From Lactococcus paracarnosus (GTDB lineage: Bacteria > Bacillota > Bacilli > Lactobacillales > Streptococcaceae): a stretch of DNA of 64,000 nt. Position numbers and translations under genes: made by a program. Below, piece by piece: positions 17,687 to 26,944 of this stretch. How positions within the stretch are numbered: the stretch's first letter is position 1; each line of letters starts with the position of its first letter. The DNA is taken from NCBI RefSeq assembly GCF_006770285.1, contig NZ_CP017195.1, positions 1,426,001 to 1,490,000 on the forward strand. Reading direction: 5' to 3'. The notes below the pieces were generated by a model. The model did no database searches. It saw only the letters and a list, made by a program, of their open reading frames with translations, and was not told the DNA's origin.

Positions 17687-18512
17687 ACTAATCCCCTTAT
17701 AATTTGATTTACAAATAAATTATAACATTTAGATATAATTAGATATACAAATTGGATAATAAAAAATTCTGCATTTCTATTGACAATTTATCGTCGGTCT
17801 TCAGCGTAACCGCAAAAATACAGTTTATGATATACAATTTAAGCTCAATGCGGTAAACTTATACTTAACAAGTGAAAAATAGCACTTAATTAGGCAGAAC
17901 TAGCAGAACCTTAATCACGCATTGGGTACTTGATTTTAATAGTTTACATTTTAGGGTGCACATCATACCTGTAGATATTTCCCACAAAAATTTAATAAAT
18001 AACATAAAACACGGCAAATTATAATATAGAACTAGGTCATTTAGCTCTGACACTATACGACGTAAAACAAACATACTAAAATTTCTTGCATTCGCCAATT
18101 ACGGTCCTATCCTTAGGTATCTCTATCTATTTTTAAGCAGTAACCTATTGTTTATATAGGTATCTCACTTACCAACTCTTTTTATATTAACAAACAAATC
18201 AACCGAAGAAAAAATTATTGTCAAGCATGTTTTTAACTTTCTTCTAATAAGTGCGTTTGTAAAGCAATAATTATAAAACTTAAAAAGATAGAAAGTTATC
18301 TTTTTATCACTCTTACACCCTCATTTCGTTAACTAATTTTAAAATTAAAATAGAAGTGGATAAATACTATTTGCTAATCATTTTTATCACTCTGGTTTAT
18401 ATACAGTTCATAGATATTTGATTTGATATTTGTTATATTGAAAAAAAATAGTTTTATATAGATAATAATTATCAATTAAAGTAGAATATCTTAGAGAAAA
18501 GGAAATCATACT
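17687..18512. other. AT-rich intergenic region
   Basis: About 0.8 kb with no supported gene. A 70-codon minus-strand frame (17886-18098) ends CVIKVLLVLPN, faintly like the end of IS6-family transposases, but the rest does not match. The right edge carries the promoter and Fur-like box at 18438-18474. Confidence 0.5.
18438..18474 (+). promoter_or_regulatory. Promoter with overlapping Fur-like box
   Basis: TTGAAA, 17 nt, GATAAT lies 46 nt upstream of the transferase start. The -10 sits inside AGATAATAATTATCA (18460-18474), which matches the 7-1-7 Fur consensus TGATAATNATTATCA at all but the first defined base. Confidence 0.7.
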
Positions 18513-19183
18513 ATGATTCAATTATATTGTATAAACATAACTAAAGATTTTAGTTATGTTAAGATTCATGATTTACTTCATTACGTTTCAAGTGAAAGGA
18601 AAGAACGATTTCATAAGTTTCATTTTTTGAAAGATTCATTAGGAAGCTTATATGGAGAAATTTTAGTTCGATATATTAGTACTACTTTATTTAATCTTAA
18701 CAATCATCAAATTTTTTTACTAAAAACAAATACGGTAAACCATATTTGAATGGTAACACATTATTCTTTAATATATCCCATTCTGGTGATTGGGTAGTGG
18801 GTACTTTCTCTTCTTTTGAAATAGGTATAGACATTGAAGAAGTAAAACATTTGAATATAGACATTGCTGAAAACTTTTTTTCTGCATATGAGTATAGAAC
18901 TCTTTTAAGCCTTGAAAATACGAAACAGCTAGACTATTTTTATGATATTTGGACTTTAAAAGAATGTTACTTAAAATTGCTAGGTACTGGTTTATCAGCA
19001 CCCTTAAATTCTTTTTACTTTAATTTTGACGAAAAAAATATAGCGTTGATTAATAATGATATTGATAAGAAATTATATTTTAAACAATATCCATTTTCAA
19101 AATATAAAATATCAGTTTGCTCTGAAAATAATTATTTTCCTGAAAAGATAATAGAAATTAGTATACAGGATATAACCTTTTAA
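18513..19183 (+). pseudogene. Sfp-type 4'-phosphopantetheinyl transferase, frameshifted
   Basis: The enzyme family loads the phosphopantetheine arm onto carrier proteins of peptide synthetases. The first frame (18513-18749) gives the N-terminal half. The second gives, when read upstream, KNKYGKPYLNG, then LFFNISHSGDWVVG, GIDIEEV, ENFFSAYEY and WTLKECYLKLLGTGLS, all Sfp hallmarks. The two frames meet at a run of seven T (18712-18718); eight T would restore one protein of about 223 residues. AAAAGG precedes the ATG. It may be a true pseudogene, a phase-variable gene or a sequencing error. The likely client is the carrier domain at 22588-24303. Confidence 0.8.
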
Positions 19184-19448
19184 GCAAACTGCTATGACCA
19201 TCTCGCCAAACTAAATTCAAACAAGTTCTAATTATAACATTAACTATTTACTTTCAATTTTTAAACTTCACTCTACAATGTTATCCTACAGTCTATAAAA
19301 AATTTACTTTTAATTTACATCCTACAGTTTTTTATATTTCATAATTTTTTGATAGATTAAACAAATTAAACAATAAAATTTAGGTTCTATAATAAATCCT
19401 TCTCTCTATAATGTAAATTACTAGACCACACAAAAATGAAGGAAAAAA

Positions 19449-20540
19449 ATGTTTAATTATATCCTAAAATATTATCACTTGCAAGCAAAATACTGGATCA
19501 ACTATAGCTCATCACCTGCTAAAACCAAGAATCACTTTGATTTGGCTGTGAAATTTGATAAGCCAAATAGGAGATGTCTATCATGTTCAGGCATAAGATT
19601 TCATAAATACGGAACCAAGAAATTCCAATTGACTGAGTACATGGGCTTACCGTGCATTCTTATAACCACATCATTGTGTGGCTTGTAGCGTAACTCATGC
19701 GTCACAATTCCCTGAACGCTTGGTCTTAGATTCATCTTTGCTTAAAAACGTTGAAAATGACTAATCAGATGCAAGTCATGCCCTGCATCTGATTAGTCAT
19801 TCTTTTTACAGACTACTATAGTCTTTATTGCCATGAATTGTGAGTTTCATGAGATTGTGACGGTGCTTGAGGACAGACGAATTGAACATTTAGTTACCTA
19901 CTTTTTGCGCTTTCCTAGGCAGGTCCGCATGTAAGTCCAGTATCTGATTATGGACATGAACTATAGCTATGACAAGCTAATCAAGCGGTGCTTTCCTAAT
20001 GCGCAACTCATCACTGACCGGATTCATGTTGTGCAACAACTGACACGAGCTTTTGATGGTCTACGCATACAAGTCATGAAATCATTTGACATAAGGACTC
20101 CATAAAACCGTCAACTCAAGTATTATTGGAAGCACTTGCTTAAGCATTACGATGATTTATCTGAGACCGATTTTTACTCCCGTTCTTTACGCAAATAGAC
20201 ATCCTTTGAACAATTGATTAACTACGATCCTTTACTATACGAGGCTTAGCAGGTATTACAAGTTGTGATGAGACACTTTAGAAACAAAGATTCGGATGGC
20301 TTTTTCGATCTGATTGATGGGTTAGATACCCGTATTCTGCCTAAGACTTTTGTCAGAAATATCAATTTTTATTAAGAAAACGACCATCTATTGAATTAAC
20401 ACTGCAGCTCCCTCATTCCAACAGCTGTTTGGAAGGCATGAACAACAAAATCAGGGCAATCAAGCGATGTGCTTTTAGATTTAGGACCTTTAGGATCTTC
20501 AAGAAACGCATCATGCTAATAAACACTGTTTTAACCAACT
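19449..20540 (+). mobile_element. ISL3-family insertion sequence relic
   Basis: Fragments in order read CLSCSGIRFHKYGTKKF (zinc-finger region), QFPERLVLDSS, HEIVTVLEDRRIEHLV, MDMNYSYDKLIKRCFPNA and LITDRIHVVQQLTRAFDG (catalytic core), and LEGMNNKIRAIKRCAFRF (C-terminal). This is the order and wording of ISL3-family transposases. Many stops and frame changes show it is long dead. I could not define the terminal inverted repeats. It separates the transferase from the exporter operon and may mark where genes were lost. Confidence 0.7.
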
Positions 20541-20620
20541 AAAAAAACAAGCACAGAAGTACTTGCTTATGGAGTTTAGCTATCTTCCATTGGACTATAT
20601 TGCATAAAATAGTTGCTAAC

Positions 20621-21403
20621 TCAATTCCTTCTTTTATATCTCATTCTATAGTAAGCAATACTATAAAGACCAATAATCATCACCACTGTAATGCAAACAT
20701 TCCAAAACCAGTCACTAGATAATGTCTGACCTGACATGATAGCAACAGCCTTATTACTCAGGCTACTCGGAAGCAAAACATTCAATACTGGATGTGAATA
20801 ATTACCAATAATCATCAATACAGTTGGAATGATTACAGTAAGTCCAGCTGCTTGGATTTGCGTTTTAGCAACTGCACTTGCCGTCACACCTAATGTTACA
20901 ATAAATAAAAACCAAAGTATATATAACAAAAGTGCTTTGCTGTATAAATCCATACTTACTGTGCTGTAGTAAATATTGGTATAGTAAATACCTGCATAAG
21001 AACCAATCATAATACTAATTATCATTAATATACTGTTTGACACATACTTACTAATTAAATAGTTGCCTGTATTAATAGGCTTAGAAAACAAAATGTCTAA
21101 AATACCACTTTGTTCCTCCTTCACAATACATCCCATCAATAAAATCGCTGCAATCAATAACCCAAATTGATTTAATTGCCCAAAAACACCTGCATAAATT
21201 TCATTACCTGTAGAAATTGTAGCATTTGGATCAATCATCAACCCATTACTTTCGCCAATCATTTCGGGTAGTAGTTTCATTGTTAAAGGTTGCATGATGC
21301 CAACACCAATAAATACAATTGGCAACCAGAGAATTCTGAACTCTCTAATAGATTCTGTCCATTCTTTTTTTAATAAAACCAATAAATTACGCAATGGTTT
21401 CAC
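20621..21403 (-). CDS. ABC-2 type transporter permease (YxlG-like)
   Basis: A 260-residue membrane protein with six predicted helices and the N-terminal LLKKEWTESIREFRILWLP segment typical of ABC-2 permeases. It overlaps the ATPase gene by 17 nt and completes a three-gene set (small PLDc_N-like protein, ATPase, permease) that resembles yxlEFG of Bacillus subtilis. It is the last gene of the operon. The substrate is unknown. Confidence 0.85.
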   Translation of the reverse strand: MKPLRNLLVLLKKEWTESIREFRILWLPIVFIGVGIMQPLTMKLLPEMIGESNGLMIDPNATISTGNEIYAGVFGQLNQFGLLIAAILLMGCIVKEEQSGILDILFSKPINTGNYLISKYVSNSILMIISIMIGSYAGIYYTNIYYSTVSMDLYSKALLLYILWFLFIVTLGVTASAVAKTQIQAAGLTVIIPTVLMIIGNYSHPVLNVLLPSSLSNKAVAIMSGQTLSSDWFWNVCITVVMIIGLYSIAYYRMRYKRRN

Positions 21404-22316
21404 CTACTAACTCCATAAAATATTCCTCCAATGAGAACTTATCAACATCAATTCTTAAAAATTCTACTTTAAATTGATTAATACTTTCCAAAATTAAATA
21501 ACTCCAGTCCTTCTTATCTTTATTGGCTTCGATATAAATTGAATTATTTAAATTAGTCACCTTATCAATAAATTCAAGTTTCTTTAAATATTCTATCCAA
21601 TCTAAATTAGGTTCTCTTAATTCTATTGACAAAGTGTTTTTTGTGTATTTTTTTTGTAAATCCGCATAATAGAAGTCATCAACTTTTTTTCCTTTTTTCA
21701 AAATACAAAAGCGATTACAGATTTCTTGAGCATCACTTAAAATATGGGTAGAAAGAATAATCGTTGTTTCTTCTTTGATCTTTTCTATTAAGTCTAGCAC
21801 CTCTCTTCGGCCAATTGGATCTAATGCTGAAACTGGTTCATCTAAAATAACAAAACTTGGTTTGTGGATAACAGCTTGTGCAATACCCAATCGTTGCCTC
21901 ATACCACCTGAAAATCCTGTTACTTTTCTTTTTTCACACCCAACCAATCCAACTAGCTCCAACACTTCTGGAATTCGTTGTTTGATTTCTTCATTACTCA
22001 TTCCAAACAACTTAGAGTTAAATACAAGGACCTCTTCTGCTGTCATCCAGTCATAAAAATTTGGATACTGAGGTAAATAGCCAATTAAATGCCTTTGTTT
22101 TTCAATTGGTTGATCATTAAAATAAACCCCTCCATTATTTTCTTTTAATATTCCTGAAACCATTCTCAGAAGAGTTGTTTTTCCTGCTCCATTTGGTCCA
22201 ATTAAGCCGATACAATCGCCTTGATAAATCTCTAATGAAAAGTCATCAACTGCCAGATAGTCATTAAATTTTTTTGTAAGATGATCCAGTTTTATTTCTA
22301 GTTTTTTAGTCTGCAT
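21387..22316 (-). CDS. ABC-2 exporter ATP-binding protein (YxlF-like)
   Basis: A 309-residue ATPase with Walker A GPNGAGKT (40-47), Q-loop YLPQYPNFYDWMT, signature FSGGM (135-139), Walker B FVILDE (155-160) then PVSALDPIGR, and switch His in ILSTHIL. The C-terminal 80 residues form the accessory domain common in drug and peptide exporters of this class. It overlaps both neighbours, so the three genes are coupled. Confidence 0.92.
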   Translation of the reverse strand: MQTKKLEIKLDHLTKKFNDYLAVDDFSLEIYQGDCIGLIGPNGAGKTTLLRMVSGILKENNGGVYFNDQPIEKQRHLIGYLPQYPNFYDWMTAEEVLVFNSKLFGMSNEEIKQRIPEVLELVGLVGCEKRKVTGFSGGMRQRLGIAQAVIHKPSFVILDEPVSALDPIGRREVLDLIEKIKEETTIILSTHILSDAQEICNRFCILKKGKKVDDFYYADLQKKYTKNTLSIELREPNLDWIEYLKKLEFIDKVTNLNNSIYIEANKDKKDWSYLILESINQFKVEFLRIDVDKFSLEEYFMELVGETIA

Positions 22317-22536
22317 GTTTTTGCTGCCTTCCGATTATAAAATATAAAACAGGACCAATTAAATTCAATATCAAAATAATAAATAACCAAATAATCGGCA
22401 TTGTCCTTACTTTCCAATTTTTGATCAAATCGACTAATGCAATCAAAGCTAAAACAAAATGAATAACTAATATTGGCATGATCACTTGAGCCAATTCAAG
22501 TGACACTCCGAATAAACTTGCTAATTTCTCAGTCAT
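22306..22536 (-). CDS. Small membrane protein, PLDc_N domain (YxlE-like)
   Basis: A 76-residue protein with two membrane helices and the PLDc_N pattern (ALIALVDLIKNWKVRT, IIWLFIILILNLIGPVLYFIIGR) also seen at the N-terminus of cardiolipin synthases. Stand-alone versions often precede YxlF/YxlG-like transporters, where YxlE acts as a negative regulator in B. subtilis. The end overlaps the ATPase start by 11 nt. Confidence 0.8.
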   Translation of the reverse strand: MTEKLASLFGVSLELAQVIMPILVIHFVLALIALVDLIKNWKVRTMPIIWLFIILILNLIGPVLYFIIGRQQKHAD

Positions 22537-22587
22537 AAATAAACTCCTCTTCTATTCTCTTTTATTTTTAAATCATAAATACCATTT

Positions 22588-24303
22588 TCATTTCACTGTT
22601 TTCATTTCTTCTATATAATTTTCCAGAGCTTCAACATGATCACAATCATAAATATCAATGATTTCCATGTCTACTTTAAAATGCTCTTCAATCCAATTTT
22701 TTATTTTTACTAATTGAAGTGAATCAACACCTAAATCAAATAAAGAGTCGTTTGCACTAAGATGATTTGTTTGCAACACTTCTGCTAACATTTGTCTGAA
22801 GAGACTAATGTTAGCACTCTCTTCAACTCGGTGCTGCTCACTACTTTTTTCATGCAATTTTTCCATAATAGCCTTTTTTAAGGCTTTCATATCAATTTTT
22901 CCATTTTGTGTGAGGGGAAAACTTGAAAAATTAAACTGCACATGTGGAATTTAATAAGCAGCCAAGTGCTGCAGTAATTCTTTTCTGATTATTGTACTTT
23001 TCACTGCTTCTTTGTTCTGATATGCAAGAGCAAGCTTTTGTGTTCCCTCCTGTTCTTCTAGTAGAAAAACTCTGTTCTCAAAACCAAAATGTTGATGAAA
23101 TACTGCTGAAATCTCACTCAAGCTTACTCTATATCCATTGACTTTTAACCTAGAATCCATTCTTCCAGTAAACTTAATATGATCACCACAAAACTGACCT
23201 AAGTCTCCGGTCAAATAAAGATATCCTAATTGCTTGTGCTCTATAAATGTTTCATTTGTTTTAGATTCATCACCAATGTATCCTAAAGCAACACTTGAAC
23301 CTGCAATAGCAATTTGTCCAATTGTTCCATTCATTTCAGGAATCAACTCTTGATTAAGAATATAAATTCTTTGATTAGACATTGGATTGCCATAGGGAAT
23401 ATAAGGAGTGTTTATTATATTTTCCTTTGTTATTAAATGTAAAATTGACCATATTGAACACTCGGTTGCACCACCTAGGCTATAAGTTTGACATTTTGGA
23501 AATGTTTCTAAGGTAGTTTTTGCCAAATCTACAGAAACATAATCACCACTTAATAGGCAAACTCTTAGTCTCTCTCGGGCAGATTTTGATATTTCAATTT
23601 CTTTCAAAAAGTAATTCAATACACTTGGCACCGAGTTCAAAACAGTAATATTCCGCTCTTCAAGAATCTTTTTGATTTCGACAGAGTCACGCTGATCTTC
23701 TACTATGGATAATTTGCCGCCAACTAGTATTGAGCCAAAAACATCGAAAACGGATAAATCGAAGTTAAATGATGCTAAGCAAAGAAAATGATCCTTTTCA
23801 TTTAAATTCATTCGTTCCTGTAAATCATATAAGGTATTCATCACTTGCTCATGTGTTTCAACAACCCCTTTTGGTAATCCCGTACTGCCACAGGTAAATA
23901 TGATATACGCTATTTTGTCATTAGCGTTCAATTTTTCAGCAAAAGGAACAGTTACTTTTGTTTGATGAAGCCAATTTAATTGGTCTCCGTCAAAAACTAA
24001 TCGAGTATTTGTTTTATTGATAATATAGTCAATTCTTTCCTCTGGAAGATTTGGATCAATCGGAATATAATAATTTCCAGACTGTAACACCGCCAATATT
24101 TGAATAACTGTTTGAATCGACCTTCTTGCCACAATCCCTATTGGCTGTTTTTCACAGGTAATCCTTTCTGTTAATTTTGACACTTGAATATATAGCTCTT
24201 CATAGGTAATCTCATTTTCCTTGTCAATAACTGCAATTTGATCACCAAATACTTTATTTGTATGATTAAATTCATTAATTAAATCACATACTTTGGCTTT
24301 CAT
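22588..24303 (-). pseudogene. Adenylation-carrier (A-T) didomain of NRPS type, split by an in-frame stop
   Basis: Residues 1-450 form an adenylation domain with A3 FTCGSTGLPKG (136-146), A4 FNFDLSVFDVFG (179-190), A5 SLGGATECSIW (275-285), A7 YLTGD (363-367) and A8 GRMDSRLKVNGYR (380-392). A TAA at 22951-22953 then interrupts, and the same frame goes on with IPHVQF, PLTQNGKID (A10 lysine) and a carrier domain with the phosphopantetheine Ser in LGVDSLQ. A TTA to TAA change would explain it. The residues lining A4 (DL..F, then N in VLNSVPS) resemble cysteine-activating domains, which is tentative. It overlaps the upstream permease by ATGA. A restart at GTG could still make a free carrier domain. 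Confidence 0.85.
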
Positions 24304-25844
24304 ATGTCCCCCTGTAGATAATTAATTTTCCTAATCTCTCTTGTTGCCACCAAAATAATCAAAAGTTCTATCACAACAACAATACCTACACCCAAAGTTC
24401 CAAGAAAAAGAGACAATATAACTGAAAATGAAATCATTCCCATGCTAGCTACGGCAGTTATAATAGTAGACATACCTTGCTTAACAACTACCATCTCATT
24501 TGACCAATTGAAATTAGGAAATTTTAAATTGATTGCTAAACCTAAAAATGATATGCATAGCAAACTTGTCAATAAAAAAATTATATGGATCATAAAATCG
24601 AATCCTCTCAAACCAAAAGTACTCCAACAAGCTACACTTGCCGCTACCAGGCCAGGAAGGAATAATAAAATATTCAATAACCCTTTAGCAATGCTCAACT
24701 CCTTTACCGAAATCGGTAAGCTTTGGATGATCCAAACATTTTTTCCTTCAAACGAGAAACTACATGATGTTGTTGTTGTTAAAGTTAAACATACAATAAA
24801 AATAACAAAATACATAAATGAGGTTGTCATCGTTAAATTAAGCGAATCAATTACAATCGGTGAAAACTTAGGTAACAATCCCATTGACAAACCAACAGCT
24901 ATCACAAATAATGCAATAGGCGTAATAATGGTGTTAATTACATAAGTAAAGGAAGAAAAATAACGACTAATTTCTTTTTTGAGAAGTGCCGCTAATATAG
25001 GACGAACCTCCAAAATATAATGTTTATTAACTGTAGATTTCACTCCAAAAAGCGTTGTTAATGGACGATATTCTTTTGCAATCATCAAACATAACCCGCT
25101 AAATACAATGAGCACTGTAGCAAATAAAAGAATGATTTCTAACCAATTATTTGCCTTAACCACTTCCAACAATGAAATAGGTAAAAATGATGTATTGATT
25201 ACTCCCGCTTTAGAATTGAACGGCACGGTCGCATAGCCATATACTAGTGGAGAAATAAAAATACCCAATGTCAAAATAGCTTCAATAAAAGTACTCCTGA
25301 AATTTAAAACAAAGAGAAATGATTTAACCAATAATGAGACAATTAGACTACCACCAATTGCAAGTAACGGAGTCATGATCACATAAATCCCAACAATCAA
25401 GAAATTAATCAATGGGAATGGCTGAAAGAAATACAGAGGAATTTGAAGGCTAAACAAAACCACTCCACAAAGAATCAACTGAATGATATATGAAGAGATA
25501 ATATTTACAAGTTTAGCTTGCCATTCCTTGATTGGTAAAACAAATATTTGATCATGGTCAAAACCAACTAGAATATTTTTAACACCAGATAATAATGTCC
25601 AAATACCTAAAACCCAAAACAGTAAAGATGCAACATAAGGATTGACTTTGTCTAATTGAAGATCTTGATTCATTTGATAAGGTAGAGAAATAGCATAGCC
25701 AATGACTAAAACGAATGCTACAAGATAGCCAATTGTTGTGAGTAAAGCATGCATTCTTATTGCCATATTCTTATCAGAGAGCTTTGACCATTCGAATTGA
25801 TTTCTTAAGCGTACTCGAATTAATTCCATCATTTGCTTATTCAT
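24300..25844 (-). CDS. Large ABC transporter permease
   Basis: A 514-residue membrane protein with about twelve helices in two halves joined by a hydrophilic stretch near residues 258-290. This layout fits large ABC-2-like permeases used for peptide or toxin export. It overlaps the ATPase remnant by 8 nt and the adenylation gene by ATGA, so the three were made together. It looks intact, but its partner ATPase has lost its N-terminal half. Confidence 0.75.
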   Translation of the reverse strand: MNKQMMELIRVRLRNQFEWSKLSDKNMAIRMHALLTTIGYLVAFVLVIGYAISLPYQMNQDLQLDKVNPYVASLLFWVLGIWTLLSGVKNILVGFDHDQIFVLPIKEWQAKLVNIISSYIIQLILCGVVLFSLQIPLYFFQPFPLINFLIVGIYVIMTPLLAIGGSLIVSLLVKSFLFVLNFRSTFIEAILTLGIFISPLVYGYATVPFNSKAGVINTSFLPISLLEVVKANNWLEIILLFATVLIVFSGLCLMIAKEYRPLTTLFGVKSTVNKHYILEVRPILAALLKKEISRYFSSFTYVINTIITPIALFVIAVGLSMGLLPKFSPIVIDSLNLTMTTSFMYFVIFIVCLTLTTTTSCSFSFEGKNVWIIQSLPISVKELSIAKGLLNILLFLPGLVAASVACWSTFGLRGFDFMIHIIFLLTSLLCISFLGLAINLKFPNFNWSNEMVVVKQGMSTIITAVASMGMISFSVILSLFLGTLGVGIVVVIELLIILVATREIRKINYLQGDI

Positions 25845-26154
25845 GAACCGTAACCCTCCTAAACATTTCTCCTAATGACTCTTTGGCAACTAATTCTTTC
25901 ATCAACCCATTGACTTTTACCTCTCCTTGATTGATCAATACAACTCGATTACAGATTTTTTCAGCTACTTCTAATACGTGAGTAGAATAAATGATTTTTG
26001 CTCCTTTAGCTGCTCTTTTTTGCAGTTCATTGGTTAAAAAGTAGGAAGTATTTGGATCTAAACCAACAAATGGCTCATCTAGAACAATTAAATCAGGACT
26101 ATGAAGAAAAATTGAAATTAACACTAACCGTTGTTTGTTATGTTTAATGTCACG
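25837..26154 (-). pseudogene. ABC ATPase remnant, C-terminal half only
   Basis: The frame reads [12 protein letters not shown], then LIVLDEPFVGLDP (Walker B and D-loop), and IYSTHVLEVAEKICNR (switch His), ending in an accessory tail. Walker A, the Q-loop and a proper signature motif are absent. Upstream the frame is closed by TGA and the DNA belongs to the short membrane gene at 26124-26372. I infer a deletion joining the two. The open part (25837-26124) may still be translated from a GTG, but cannot hydrolyse ATP by the normal mechanism. Confidence 0.75.
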
Positions 26155-26372
26155 CTGATTGTAAATAAATCAGGAGTAACTTTAAATGGCAACATCAGAT
26201 AGTAAGAAAGAAGCTCAGGAAGCAATAATTCCCCAAGCAACATTGTTATTATAGGTACAAATATAATAGTAAATATTGAATCAACAACAAGACCAATTTG
26301 AGAATTATTACTTCTTTTGATCCAATTGATAGCTTCTTTCTTAAAGATCTCAAGCGCTTGATCTTTATTCAT
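26124..26372 (-). CDS. Truncated membrane protein of the circular-bacteriocin-like cluster
   Basis: Eighty-two residues from the ATG just after the stop of the peptide gene; the usable start is MNKDQALEIF. An amphipathic N-terminus is followed by two hydrophobic segments (about residues 28-58). The last residues (SVTLNITNNG) come from reading the ATPase remnant out of frame, so the natural C-terminus is lost. Position suggests an immunity or transport gene of the peptide system. I do not recognise the family. Confidence 0.5.
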   Translation of the reverse strand: MNKDQALEIFKKEAINWIKRSNNSQIGLVVDSIFTIIFVPIITMLLGELLLPELLSYYLMLPFKVTPDLFTISVTLNITNNG

Positions 26373-26373
26373 A

Positions 26374-26624
26374 TTACAATGCAATACCGGCTTTTACACC
26401 ATAACGTTTTAAATAAACAGCCGCAATAGAAACTAATCCTCCTGATAAAAGCCCCCCTAAGATAGCAATAGCTGTTGTTGCATTTGATAACCACAAGATA
26501 GCGTTTAATGCACAACCTGGAGACCAGGGTATCTAGCAAGTAGATTAAAAATACTTGTTCCTGACAGTAATATTACAGTAAGAACAAAAAGCATTATTCG
26601 TTTACGAGTCATATTTTGAGACAT
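26374..26624 (-). pseudogene. Circular-bacteriocin-like hydrophobic peptide gene, frameshifted
   Basis: The first frame starts MSQNMTRKRIMLFVLTVI after GGAG and runs through NLLARYPG to a stop at 26505. The next frame takes over near 26521 and continues PGCALNAILWLSNATTA, AIAILGGLLSGG and YLKRYGVKAGIAL to a stop at 26374. One inserted base would fuse them into a peptide of about 83 residues. The second part resembles the end of carnocyclin A and enterocin NKR-5-3B (ILGG, then a basic helix ending K.G.KxAI-hydrophobic). Circular bacteriocins are head-to-tail joined membrane-active peptides. The match is by eye; another hydrophobic peptide class is possible. Confidence 0.5.
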
Positions 26625-26735
26625 GTTTTTTCTCCAAAATTTGAATTAAAGCTTCATTCGCGAGTTCTCACTCACTACAATAGTATTAGTTTATTTTAAA
26701 ATTCACTTGATCAGAATGTTCTAAACATAAATGAG

Positions 26736-26806
26736 ATATTAAATTAATTTCTCTTTTAATTCAATAAATTGTTCGAACTAAATTACAAATTAATCATACC
26801 ATACAA
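26736..26806 (-). promoter_or_regulatory. Promoter and Rgg-type operator candidate, peptide cluster (copy B)
   Basis: On the minus strand TTGAAT, 17 nt, TAATAT (26736-26764) is preceded by GTTCGAAC (26771-26778) and a block with TTACAA, TTAAT and CATACA shared with 4905-4940. It predicts a leader of about 105 nt before the peptide gene. Confidence 0.55.
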
Positions 26807-26820
26807 AATGATCTCATTTT

Positions 26821-26863
26821 AAAAGTCGCGTATTCAGAACAATGTTCTGAATACGCGACTTTT
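26821..26863. terminator. Perfect 20-bp hairpin after rgg
   Basis: Twenty-base arms (AAAAGTCGCG... and complement) around a 3-nt loop, with A4/T4 at the ends. It would stop transcription leaving the rgg gene and insulate the next promoter. Confidence 0.75.
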
Positions 26864-26944
26864 CTGATTTACTATATTTCTTTGTTATACTCATATCATA
26901 GAAGGAGGGGATTAGTTATGGTTTTTTAATCAGTTTTTGGTTTT

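Larger units (their letters stand above)
26625..26944. other. Intergenic region between rgg and the peptide cluster
   Basis: It holds the promoter and GTTCGAAC block (26736-26806) and the bidirectional hairpin (26821-26863). No further gene was seen. Confidence 0.5.

Noticed and set aside
17886..18098. 70-codon minus-strand frame ending like an IS6 transposase
   Set aside because: Only the last ten residues resemble that family, and no ribosome site or wider match was found.
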